Shown here in pieces: positions 6,736-12,868 of a stretch of 17,330 nucleotides of DNA. The notes below the pieces were generated by a model. It made no database searches. It had not been told where the DNA came from and was given only the letters and a program-made list of their open reading frames with translations. Position 1 is the stretch's first letter. Each line of letters opens with the position of its first letter. The translations under genes were made by a program, and so were the position numbers. The DNA lies in assembly GCA_045578465.1 (NCBI GenBank), contig JAZNKJ010000020.1, positions 1 through 17,330 on the forward strand, in the 5' to 3' direction. This DNA comes from SIG454 sp045578465 (GTDB taxonomy: Bacteria > Bacillota > Clostridia > Monoglobales > Monoglobaceae).

Positions 6736-7605
6736 ATGGAAATTAACGGATATAAAATTTTAAGCCCGCTGAGAGAAAACAGAAAAGGCATTTCCAAATG
6801 GGGTTTTGCAGAGAAGGACGGCGACGAATATTTTATTAAAGAGTTTTCCTCCCCAGTCTATCCGATAAAAAGAGAAGGTTTATCGGAGGAGCAGATAATG
6901 GAAGAAATAACCGTCTGCAAAAAGTTTCAGGAGGAGAGGGGTAAGCTTTACAGAGCTATAAGCGAATGTATAAGCGGAAATATTGTTCCCGTCTATGAGT
7001 TTTTCAGAGATAAAGGCAATTATTACATAACTACGGATAAGATTGAAGGGAAGCCCCTTACCCTTGATGAAATGAAGAAGATGTCCCCTTATCAAAAGCT
7101 GTTGGTAACAAGAATTCTGGCGTATAGCCTTGGCCTTTTGCATAGCAGAGGAATAGTTTACGGGGGCATTGAGCCGAGAAATATTTTGTTCTCAAAATCT
7201 CAGGGTGGAGTTTATACGGCAAAGCTCATTGATTTTGACAGCAGTTTTTTCGTGGATAATCCCCCGGAAGATGAGACCGCCTTTACGGCTAATCTCAATT
7301 ATCTCGCCCCTGAATGCCATCTTTATATGTCGGGAGAGGACGAGAAAATAACAACAAAAGCGGATGTTTTCTCCTTGGGAATTTTCCTTCATTTGTTCTG
7401 GAGTGGAGAAATGCCAATCTTTAATTATGACGAATATGAATATCCCTTTGAGGCAGTCCTCTGCGGAGAGGAACTTGACTTTTCAAGAGAGATGCCGAGG
7501 GGAGTTGCGGTGGTGTTAAACCAGATGCTTCGGAAAAACCCCAACGACAGACCATCTTTAAGCTCTGTCTTTATGGCCCTTGCCAAAATAAATTTTGACA
7601 AATAA
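6736..7605 (+). CDS. Serine/threonine kinase-fold protein, predicted pseudokinase
   Basis: A 289-aa soluble protein with a nearly complete Hanks-type kinase domain. The presumed nucleotide-binding Lys is Lys35 in YFIKEF. The catalytic loop at 141-149 reads VYGGIEPRN, where active kinases have HxDxKPxN. The Mg-binding DFG position reads DFD (Asp166). An APE motif (191-193), ADVFSLG (209-215) and NDRPS (270-274) are intact. Thus Gly144 replaces the catalytic Asp and Glu146 replaces the loop Lys, while Asn149, Asp166 and Lys35 remain. It probably binds nucleotide without normal phosphotransfer. No transmembrane or PASTA region is present. The start is ATG 6736, with AAGGAG at 6721-6726; the ATG at 6715 lies upstream of that site. 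It follows the lipoprotein and mini membrane protein genes. The frame is intact, so the loss is unlikely to be simple decay. Confidence 0.85.
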   Translation: MEINGYKILSPLRENRKGISKWGFAEKDGDEYFIKEFSSPVYPIKREGLSEEQIMEEITVCKKFQEERGKLYRAISECISGNIVPVYEFFRDKGNYYITTDKIEGKPLTLDEMKKMSPYQKLLVTRILAYSLGLLHSRGIVYGGIEPRNILFSKSQGGVYTAKLIDFDSSFFVDNPPEDETAFTANLNYLAPECHLYMSGEDEKITTKADVFSLGIFLHLFWSGEMPIFNYDEYEYPFEAVLCGEELDFSREMPRGVAVVLNQMLRKNPNDRPSLSSVFMALAKINFDK

Positions 7606-7632
7606 AAAAGGAGAGGTTTTCCTCTCCTTTTT
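7605..7632. terminator. Bidirectional terminator between convergent genes
   Basis: A perfect 12-bp stem: AAAAAGGAGAGG (7605-7616), loop TTTT, and its complement at 7621-7632. A-run and T-run flanks make it work for both the kinase-like gene and the convergent oxidoreductase gene, whose stop codon is only 5 bp away. Confidence 0.9.
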
Positions 7633-7636
7633 AGTT

Positions 7637-9007
7637 TTAAATATTTTCCGCGATATATCTTGCAACATGGACACCGCTGGCTGATGCGTGGGAGAGGGAG
7701 TGGGTAATGCCACTGCAATCTCCGATAACGAAGAGGCCCTTGTGCTTGGTTTGGAGGTTTTCGTCAATTTCAACCTCCATATTATAGAACTTAACCTCGA
7801 CGCCGTATAAAAGAGTGTCGTCATTGGCTGTTCCCGGTGCGATTTTATCAAGAGCATAAATCATTTCGATAATGCCATCTAAAATTCGCTTTGGCATAAC
7901 AAGGCTTAAATCCCCCGGTGTTGCCGTAAGAGTAGGAGTAACATAGCCTTCCTCAATTCTGTCAGGGGTGCTTCGTTTTCCGCGGATTAAGTCGCCAAAA
8001 CGCTGAACCATAACCCCGCCGCCAAGCATATTTGAAAGGCGGGCAACGCTTTCGCCATAGCCGTTACTATCCTTAAACGGATGGGAGAAGTGCTTTGCAA
8101 CCAGGAGGGCAAAGTTTGTGTTATTTGTCTGCTTTTCAGGGTCTTCATAGCTGTGCCCGTTAACGGTTGTAATTCCGTTTGTGTTTTCGTTAACCACAAT
8201 GCCCCTTGGGTTCATACAGAAGGTTCTGACTAAATCCTCATATTTTTCAGTTCTGTAAACAATTTTGCTTTCATAAAGCTCATCTGTCAGATGGGCAAAG
8301 ATTTCAGCAGGAAGCTCAACACGGACACCGATGTCAACTCGGTTTGACTTGGTTGGAATGTCCATATCCTGACAAACGCTTTCCATCCATTTGCTTCCGC
8401 TTCGTCCTGCGGAGATGATACAGTTTGTTCCCTCAAAGGTCTTGTCAGCCGTATTAACTCTATACCCACCCTCAACCTTTTCAACGCTGAGTGCAGGAGT
8501 GTTGAAATAAAACTCAACCTTTTTTTCAAGCTCGTTATATAAATTCTGCAAAACGATATAGTTGATGTCTGTTCCAAGGTGGCGGACTGATGCGTCAAGA
8601 AGATGAAGACCGCTTTGGAGGCAAAGCTTTTTAATATGAGTGTTGGTTGTGGAATAAAGCTTTGTTCCCTCGCCACCGAAAGAAAGGTTAATTTTGTCAA
8701 CATATTTCATAAGGGAAATGGCTTCCTCTCTGCCGATGTATTCGTAAAGAGTTCCGCCGAACTGGTTTGTTATGTTATACTTTCCGTCAGAAAATGCCCC
8801 TGCACCGCCAAAACCATTCATAATTGAACAGGATTTACAGTTTATGCAGGATTTGATTTTCTTACCGTCGATGGGACATTTTCTTTTATCAAGAGAATTT
8901 CCCGCTTCAATAACGGCAATTTTAAGGCTTGGATTTTTCTTTGTAAGTTCGTAAGCTGAGAAGATACCGCCGGGGCCTGCCCCGATAATTAAAACATCAT
9001 ATCTCAT
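7637..9007 (-). CDS. FAD-dependent oxidoreductase of the COG2509 type
   Basis: A 456-aa cytoplasmic flavoprotein. The N-terminal Rossmann dinucleotide site is IIGAGPGG (7-14), with IEAG (33-36) at the end of the second strand. A second FAD-contacting segment near the C-terminus reads GLFVIGDCSGITHSLSHASASG. A cysteine-rich insert has Cys44, then Cys54, Cys57 and Cys60 (a CxxCxxC pattern). It is followed by the family-typical GFGGAGAFSDGKYN (65-78). The substrate of this family (uncharacterised FAD-dependent dehydrogenases) is not established, and the cysteines could hold a metal or Fe-S cluster or a redox disulfide. The ATG at 9005-9007 is preceded by GAGAGG. Only 14 bp separate it from the hemolysin III gene upstream, so the two are cotranscribed. 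Confidence 0.88.
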   Translation of the reverse strand: MRYDVLIIGAGPGGIFSAYELTKKNPSLKIAVIEAGNSLDKRKCPIDGKKIKSCINCKSCSIMNGFGGAGAFSDGKYNITNQFGGTLYEYIGREEAISLMKYVDKINLSFGGEGTKLYSTTNTHIKKLCLQSGLHLLDASVRHLGTDINYIVLQNLYNELEKKVEFYFNTPALSVEKVEGGYRVNTADKTFEGTNCIISAGRSGSKWMESVCQDMDIPTKSNRVDIGVRVELPAEIFAHLTDELYESKIVYRTEKYEDLVRTFCMNPRGIVVNENTNGITTVNGHSYEDPEKQTNNTNFALLVAKHFSHPFKDSNGYGESVARLSNMLGGGVMVQRFGDLIRGKRSTPDRIEEGYVTPTLTATPGDLSLVMPKRILDGIIEMIYALDKIAPGTANDDTLLYGVEVKFYNMEVEIDENLQTKHKGLFVIGDCSGITHSLSHASASGVHVARYIAENI

Positions 9008-9021
9008 TTTTGAAAACCTCT

Positions 9022-9675
9022 CTATCTTTTAAATACATAAAATAGCATACAGAAAAATTGGAAAACGCTTCCGGCTAAAACGCACATATGCCATACATAG
9101 TGCATATATTTTATGTTTTTAAGCTTATAGAATATAACGCCGATTGTGTAGGCAAGGCCTCCTGCCAGAAGGAGATAGAAGCCTCTTATGTCGATTGTCT
9201 GGATGAAGGGCTTCCAGATGAACATAACCGACCAGCCCATAATTATATAAGCAATCATTGAGAAAGCCTTGAACTTTTTCATATCAACTGCATTTAAGAC
9301 AACCCCAAGGGCAGTGCAAGAAGCGTTGATTAAAAACAATGTCCAGCCTAGCTTCCCGCCTAAAAGGGATAGACAAATCGGGATATATGAGCCAAGAATT
9401 AAAATGAAAATAGAACAATGGTCTATAATCTGGAAAACCTTTTTTGCTGTTTTATTTGTAAGGGAATGATAAAGAGTTGACGCCATATAAAGAATTATAA
9501 GGCTCGCTCCGTAAAGAGAGGCGCTGACAATATCCATAGTATCTCCATAGATACAGGCAAAGATTATAGCAATAACCGTCCCTGCAATTGCAAGAATCGC
9601 CCCAACCCCGTGGGAAATAGCATTGGCGATTTCCTCGCCCATGGTCTGAGGTCTTATAGTTTTTTCTTTTTTCAT
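9022..9675 (-). CDS. Hemolysin III family (PAQR-like) membrane protein
   Basis: A 217-aa protein with seven predicted membrane spans, of the hemolysin III/YqfA family, related to eukaryotic PAQR receptors. Family motifs are visible: EEIANAISHGVGA near the N-terminus, STLYHS after the second span, DHCSIFILILGSY, and HYVWHMCVLAGSVFQFF in the last span. The conserved Asp and His residues suggest a metal-dependent hydrolase-like site. In bacteria the role is linked to membrane lipid homeostasis rather than true hemolysis. An upstream in-frame start at 9738 would add 21 residues but lacks a ribosome site. The ATG at 9673-9675 has GGAGG 10 bp before it and gives the usual family length. It is the first gene of the minus-strand operon, with its promoter at 9745-9773. 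Confidence 0.92.
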   Translation of the reverse strand: MKKEKTIRPQTMGEEIANAISHGVGAILAIAGTVIAIIFACIYGDTMDIVSASLYGASLIILYMASTLYHSLTNKTAKKVFQIIDHCSIFILILGSYIPICLSLLGGKLGWTLFLINASCTALGVVLNAVDMKKFKAFSMIAYIIMGWSVMFIWKPFIQTIDIRGFYLLLAGGLAYTIGVIFYKLKNIKYMHYVWHMCVLAGSVFQFFCMLFYVFKR

Positions 9676-9744
9676 TTTAGTGTAACCTCCACTTGTATTA
9701 AAGCAATAAAACAGGGTAAAATATTCAAATACCCACATAAAAAA

Positions 9745-9773
9745 AGTATATCAAAAATATAGCGAAGTGTCAA
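9745..9773 (-). promoter_or_regulatory. SigA promoter for the hemolysin III-oxidoreductase operon
   Basis: Read on the minus strand: TTGACA (9773-9768), a 17-bp spacer, then TATACT (9750-9745). This is 11 of 12 consensus bases with ideal spacing. Confidence 0.85.
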
Positions 9774-9808
9774 TGGAAAAAGAAAGAGAAAGGAAAACAA
9801 AAAAAGTC

Positions 9809-9837
9809 TTGACAGAAAAAGGAATCTGTGATATATT
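9809..9837 (+). promoter_or_regulatory. SigA promoter for the tRNA-Ser genes
   Basis: TTGACA (9809-9814), a 17-bp spacer, then TATATT (9832-9837). The expected start is near 9844, about 23 nt before the first mature tRNA base. No other promoter is apparent before the second tRNA, so both tRNAs probably share this one. Confidence 0.85.
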
Positions 9838-9843
9838 ATATAA

Positions 9844-9859
9844 GTCGCAAAGTTGCGAC
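9844..9859 (+). other. Short hairpin in the tRNA leader
   Basis: GTCGCAA (9844-9850) and TTGCGAC (9853-9859) form a perfect 7-bp repeat with a 2-nt centre. It lies exactly between the predicted transcription start and the tRNA-Ser(UGA) 5' end. It may help 5' processing by RNase P or simply shape the leader; no known element is recognised. Confidence 0.5.
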
Positions 9860-9866
9860 GGTATGC

Positions 9867-9953
9867 GGAGAGGTGTCCGAGCGGTTTAAGGAGCTAGTCT
9901 TGAAAACTAGTGATGCGAAAGCACCCAGAGTTCGAATCTCTGCCTCTCCGCCA
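9867..9953 (+). tRNA. tRNA-Ser (anticodon UGA)
   Basis: The acceptor stem GGAGAGG (9867-9873) pairs with CCTCTCC (9943-9949). The discriminator is G9950, and CCA is encoded at 9951-9953. The anticodon stem CTAGT/ACTAG encloses the loop with TGA at 9901-9903. The long variable arm (TGATGCGAAAGCA region) is typical of class II serine tRNAs. The T-arm AGAG-TTCGAAT-CTCT is intact. It reads UCA and, by wobble, other UCN codons. Confidence 0.97.
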
Positions 9954-9980
9954 ATTTTTTTTAATATGGTAAACAAATTC

Positions 9981-10071
9981 GGAGAAGTACTCAAGAGGCC
10001 GAAGAGGCGCCCCTGCTAAGGGTGTAGGTCGGGCAACCGGCGCGAGAGTTCAAATCTCTCCTTCTCCGCCA
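9981..10071 (+). tRNA. tRNA-Ser (anticodon GCU)
   Basis: The acceptor GGAGAAG (9981-9987) pairs with CTTCTCC (10061-10067). The discriminator is G10068 and CCA is encoded at 10069-10071. The anticodon GCT is at 10015-10017, in a loop closed by CGCCC/GGGTG with one G-U pair. The long variable arm is built on GTCGGGCAACCGGC. The T-arm is GAGAG-TTCAAAT-CTCTC. It reads AGC and AGU codons. It lies 27 bp after tRNA-Ser(UGA), and its final A is the first base of the terminator stem. Confidence 0.97.
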
Positions 10072-10110
10072 AAAACGAGAATACTCACTTTCGTGGGTAT
10101 TCTCGTTTTT
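10071..10110 (+). terminator. Terminator of the tRNA-Ser transcription unit
   Basis: An 18-bp stem with one G-U pair: arm 10071-10088 and arm 10093-10110 around a TTTC loop. It ends in a run of T (10106-10111). It starts on the last base of tRNA-Ser(GCU). Confidence 0.93.
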
Positions 10111-10138
10111 TGTTTGATATAAGAAAGATTGCACTTGA

Positions 10139-10249
10139 GCGCCGGGAACCGGCAAGAGAGTCGCCCGTAAAGAAAATATGCCAGTGGCATATTTTTAGGG
10201 CGATTGAGAGCCGACAGGCTCGGGGATAAAAGAAAAAGCGGAGCTTTTT
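10139..10249 (+). repeat. Hairpin-rich non-coding segment, possible palindromic repeat element
   Basis: No convincing gene is present; the overlapping minus-strand frames here run straight through the tRNA repeat and look spurious. Four hairpins follow in series. The first is GCCGG-GAA-CCGGC (10141-10153). The second is a long stem from TCGCCC (10161-10166) to GGGCGA (10198-10203), with an inner ATATGCC/GGCATAT helix. The third is GAGCC-GACA-GGCTC (10208-10221). The fourth is AAAAAGC-GGA-GCTTTTT (10233-10249), followed by one more T. The density of structure suggests either a structured RNA or a short palindromic repeat of the MITE/REP kind. Its outer bases GAGAG (10156-10160) and CTCTC (10266-10270) resemble a T-stem split apart. 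Confidence 0.5.
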
Positions 10250-10261
10250 TACAGAAGAAAT

Positions 10262-10281
10262 AAATCTCTCCTTCTCCGCCA
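10262..10281 (+). repeat. Second copy of the tRNA-Ser(GCU) 3' end
   Basis: The 20 nt at 10262-10281 are identical to the last 20 nt of tRNA-Ser(GCU) (10052-10071), including the encoded CCA. A terminator again begins directly on the final A, as it does after the real tRNA. No acceptor 5' half, anticodon arm or D-arm stands upstream, so this is a fragment and not a tRNA gene. A repeated tRNA 3' end is the classic footprint of tRNA-targeted integration or of tRNA gene duplication with loss. No integrase is in the window. Confidence 0.85.
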
Positions 10282-10318
10282 CCAAAAAGCAAGCATCAAA
10301 AGATGCTTGCTTTTTTGG
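10281..10318 (+). terminator. Terminator after the tRNA 3'-end copy
   Basis: GCAAGCATC (10289-10297) pairs with GATGCTTGC (10302-10310) around AAAA. ACCAAAAA/TTTTTTGGT flanks extend it with one bulged T. The T-run serves as the tail. It occupies the same relative position as the tRNA terminator at 10071-10110 but has unrelated sequence in the stem. Confidence 0.85.
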
Positions 10319-10361
10319 TTTTCGGGAAAAGATTTGAGCCTCGCGCCAGGAACTGCAAATA

Positions 10362-10389
10362 AAAAAGACACCTCATAAGGTGTCTTTTT
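10362..10389. terminator. Bidirectional terminator next to the YesL-like gene
   Basis: A perfect 12-bp stem, AAAAAGACACCT (10362-10373), loop CATA, complement 10378-10389. It lies 4 bp beyond the stop codon of the minus-strand gene that ends at 10394. It can stop that transcript and any + strand read-through. Confidence 0.88.
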
Positions 10390-10393
10390 GTCT

Positions 10394-11245
10394 TTATTCC
10401 TTATTTTCTTCGGCAATTTTTATATATTCTTCAATGGTTGGATAAATTGCAAAGTTGGTTATAAAAGAGGAAAGAACAGGAAGGAAAACAATTTCTAAGA
10501 TAAAGTAAATCACAATTGATATTGGAGATATATATAATATTGCCATAAGAGGTAAAACAATGTGAATCAGCGCATTTACTATAAGCAGGATTACACTTTT
10601 TGGCGCCTTTGCAAGAGAAAGGATAAGTGCATTTTTTATAATCGCTTTAAGCGGTAATTTAAATGTAATCATAAGCTGATACACGAACAAGTGGAGAAAA
10701 GTATACACTATAATAAAGAATATAAGAATATATCTTAAATATGAAACCGCCCCACCCATGCTTGCATAGAAATTATATGCAAAAATGATTAAAACGAAAA
10801 GAAGAAGGTCTAAAAGCCAAAGACCTGTGGATTGTTTAAAGTTTTCCTTTATTTTTTGCTTAAAGTCGCTCCAAAGCCATACATGTTCTTCTCGTCCGAT
10901 ATTGCGGAGAGCATAGGTTAAGCTTGCCGTTGAGGGGCCAAGTCCCCAAAGGGCATTAAAGCAAATGGCGAGCAGAATATTCAATGACCAATAGGTAGAG
11001 TAAATTGCATCCTCTGCCAAGAGGCCTGCCTCTATCATAGGGTTAAGGAAAGAGGTGGAAAGAAAACCCGTTATAATACAGGTTACGATAAACGCAGGAA
11101 TTGAAAATAAAACATATAAAAGGTTGAGTTTTATTAAGTCCCAGAATTTTTCCCCGAAAATTTCAAAAAATATAGAAAATCTTGATTGATTCGGGTCGCG
11201 CTTTTCTACTCCCGGACCAGGCTTCATATAGTTTTTTGCAAACAT
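10394..11245 (-). CDS. YesL family (DUF624) membrane protein
   Basis: A 283-aa integral membrane protein with about five to six hydrophobic spans. The block LWGLGPSTASLTYALRNIGREEHVWLWSDFKQKIKENFKQS is the hallmark of the YesL/DUF624 family (shown here as consecutive segments GPSTASLTYALRN, EEHVWLWSDF and KENFKQS). In Bacillus, YesL is encoded with sugar ABC transporters for rhamnogalacturonan, but no transporter genes are nearby here and the function is unknown. The start is the ATG at 11243-11245, with TAAGGAG upstream. It is monocistronic, with a perfect SigA promoter at 11287-11315 and a terminator at 10362-10389. The strong promoter suggests constitutive expression. Confidence 0.88.
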   Translation of the reverse strand: MFAKNYMKPGPGVEKRDPNQSRFSIFFEIFGEKFWDLIKLNLLYVLFSIPAFIVTCIITGFLSTSFLNPMIEAGLLAEDAIYSTYWSLNILLAICFNALWGLGPSTASLTYALRNIGREEHVWLWSDFKQKIKENFKQSTGLWLLDLLLFVLIIFAYNFYASMGGAVSYLRYILIFFIIVYTFLHLFVYQLMITFKLPLKAIIKNALILSLAKAPKSVILLIVNALIHIVLPLMAILYISPISIVIYFILEIVFLPVLSSFITNFAIYPTIEEYIKIAEENKE

Positions 11246-11286
11246 TTTTCTCGCTCCTTATGTTAACAAATTAAAGACTATTTAAA

Positions 11287-11315
11287 ATTATACTCCAAAA
11301 CAAAAATAATGTCAA
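11287..11315 (-). promoter_or_regulatory. Perfect-consensus SigA promoter of the YesL-like gene
   Basis: Minus strand: TTGACA (11315-11310), a 17-bp spacer, then TATAAT (11292-11287). It is divergent from the promoter at 11334, with the two -35 boxes 18 bp apart. Confidence 0.88.
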
Positions 11316-11333
11316 CTTACCTGTAAAAAAGGG

Positions 11334-11362
11334 TTGAAAATATCCATATATTGTTGTATAAT
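11334..11362 (+). promoter_or_regulatory. SigA promoter of the yitT-like operon
   Basis: TTGAAA (11334-11339), a 17-bp spacer, then TATAAT (11357-11362). The expected start is near 11369, so the longer reading frame opening at 11334 cannot be translated in full from this promoter. Confidence 0.85.
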
Positions 11363-11396
11363 TAAAAATGAAAATTATCAGATAAGGAAGAGATTT

Positions 11397-12233
11397 ATGA
11401 AGAAGAAAACAGCAAGCTTAGTAACGATTTTGGGGACTCTTATAACGGGTTTTGCTATTGGCTCATTCTTAACCCCCAACAAAATCGTAGGGGGAGGGGC
11501 CTCCGGTATATCTACCATATTGTTCCATACTTTTGGGATTAATCCCGGTGTGAGCTATTTTGTTATCAATATAGTGTTTTTGCTTTTGGGCCTTAAAGTT
11601 CTGGGAAAGACATTCATCCTCAAAACTCTTTTTGGAATAAGCATTTTGTCTGTGTGGACGGAAATTTTCTCTTTCTTTCCTATCTATACGGAGAACATTA
11701 TGCTTGCGGCGATTTTCGGCGGAGTTTTGTATGGTTTCGGTATAGGAATGAGCTTTGCGGCAGGGGCGTCAACAGGCGGAACGGACATTATAGGCCGAAT
11801 TATTCAATCAAAGTTTGCCCATGTCCCAATAGGAAGAATGCTTTTGTTCGTTGACGGAATTATTATAGCTGTTTCTCTTATGGTCTTTAAGGATATCGAG
11901 CTTGTTTTAATCGGCGTTCTTACTCTTATTCTTTCAAGCTACTCCATCGACTTTATAATAAGCAAGCTTAATGTTTCAAGAATTGCCTTTGTCATAACCG
12001 AAAAAGGAGAAGAAATAGCTCAGAAGCTGGTTTCAACCTCTCCAAGAGGTGTAACACTTATTGATGTTAAAGGGATGTATACCAACGAGGCGAAGCAGAT
12101 GCTTTTCTGCGCGCTTAAAGAAAGCGAAAGTGAAAAATTTCAGAAGAAAATTCTCGAGCTTGACGAGAATGCATTTATTGTTTTCTCCGAATCTCAGAGG
12201 ATTAAAGGAAACGGATTCTATTTATATAAGTAA
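11397..12233 (+). CDS. YitT family membrane protein (DUF161 plus DUF2179)
   Basis: A 278-aa protein starting at ATG 11397 with AAGGAAG (11384-11390); the frame extends upstream to 11334 but overlaps the promoter. The N-terminal two thirds hold five to six membrane spans with duplicated family motifs: NKIVGGGASGISTILFH in the first half and FAAGASTGGTDIIGRIIQSK in the second half. The C-terminal 80 residues are a cytoplasmic ferredoxin-like DUF2179 domain (SRIAFVITEKGEEIAQKL, GVTLIDVKGMY, FIVFSESQRIKGNGF). Clostridia and Bacillus carry many YitT paralogues. Transport, possibly of a small ligand, is suspected but not proven. It is first of three genes, with the next starting 12 bp after its stop. 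Confidence 0.93.
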   Translation: MKKKTASLVTILGTLITGFAIGSFLTPNKIVGGGASGISTILFHTFGINPGVSYFVINIVFLLLGLKVLGKTFILKTLFGISILSVWTEIFSFFPIYTENIMLAAIFGGVLYGFGIGMSFAAGASTGGTDIIGRIIQSKFAHVPIGRMLLFVDGIIIAVSLMVFKDIELVLIGVLTLILSSYSIDFIISKLNVSRIAFVITEKGEEIAQKLVSTSPRGVTLIDVKGMYTNEAKQMLFCALKESESEKFQKKILELDENAFIVFSESQRIKGNGFYLYK

Positions 12234-12245
12234 GGGGCGCAAATT

Positions 12246-12857
12246 ATGCAGATTATAACAGTTAGCCGTGAATTCGGAAGCGGAGGAAGAGAGTTTGGGA
12301 AACGACTTGCCCAAAGTCTTGGCTGGGCGTATTATGATAAAGAGATTATCTTAAATCTTGCTCAAAGCAATGAGAAGATAAACGACCTTTCCGAAAAGGA
12401 ACTTTTACAGGAATTTCCTATCTCTTTCGGAAAGACTTTTTCGTCTCTTTCCATATTTCGAAACAGCGCCGTGAACCTTGTTGCGAAAGAGCAAAGAGCG
12501 ATAAGGAGTATTGCCAAAAGAGAGGAAAACTTTGTTATAGTAGGAAGATGCGCCGATGTTGTTCTTAAAAAATATAAGCCCTTTAATCTGTTTGTATATG
12601 CGGATATGAATGCGAAAATAAAAAGATGTAAAAAGCATCATCCCAAGGGCGAAAAGCTTACGGATAAGGAAATGGAAAAGAAAATTAAGCAGGTTGACAG
12701 CGCAAGAAGAAAATATCACGAGCTTGTTTCCACAGAAAAGTGGGGAGATAAAAAGAATTATCATCTCCTGATAAATACATCAGGAGCAGATATTGAAAGC
12801 CTTGTCACTCCTGTTTCAGAGTATATAAAGACTTATTTTGACAGCAAAAAGAAATAA
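12246..12857 (+). CDS. Cytidylate kinase-like family protein
   Basis: A 203-aa P-loop NTPase of the cytidylate-kinase-like group (AAA_26 type). The N-terminus is TVSREFGSGGREFGKRLA (5-22), in which GSGG (11-14) and Arg15 form the nucleotide-binding loop. WAYYDKEII (27-35) is the usual second motif. FVIVGRCADVVL in the middle resembles the Walker-B-like strand. The Lys-rich segment after it is the expected lid. It differs from housekeeping Cmk, which has a GPSGSGKS P-loop, so the true substrate is uncertain. GGGG before ATG 12246 fixes the start. It is coupled to yitT (12 bp gap) and to the HAD gene (11 bp gap). Confidence 0.88.
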   Translation: MQIITVSREFGSGGREFGKRLAQSLGWAYYDKEIILNLAQSNEKINDLSEKELLQEFPISFGKTFSSLSIFRNSAVNLVAKEQRAIRSIAKREENFVIVGRCADVVLKKYKPFNLFVYADMNAKIKRCKKHHPKGEKLTDKEMEKKIKQVDSARRKYHELVSTEKWGDKKNYHLLINTSGADIESLVTPVSEYIKTYFDSKKK

Positions 12858-12868
12858 GGAGAAACAAA

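Noticed and set aside
8287..8703. 138-codon minus-strand frame inside the oxidoreductase gene
   Set aside because: It is a shadow frame of the COG2509 gene, on the same strand but in another phase, with no ribosome site or family features.
9676..9738. 21-residue N-terminal extension of the hemolysin III gene
   Set aside because: No ribosome site supports it, whereas GGAGG stands 10 bp before the ATG at 9673-9675, which gives the usual family length.
9828..10019. 63-codon + strand frame across the tRNA promoter and both tRNAs
   Set aside because: It overlaps two clear tRNA genes and a promoter, with no ribosome site.
10262..10281. Third serine tRNA gene
   Set aside because: Only the 3' 20 nt are present; no acceptor 5' strand, D-arm or anticodon arm can be found upstream.
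10050..10292. Two overlapping minus-strand reading frames of 66-80 codons
   Set aside because: They are antisense to the tRNA 3' end, the terminators and the hairpin segment, have no ribosome site, and repeat the same GGEGEI-like peptide from the duplicated tRNA end. They are spurious translations of repeat DNA.
11334..11396. N-terminal extension of the YitT family gene
   Set aside because: It overlaps the -35 and -10 boxes, and the predicted transcript starts inside it. The ATG at 11397 has a good ribosome site.
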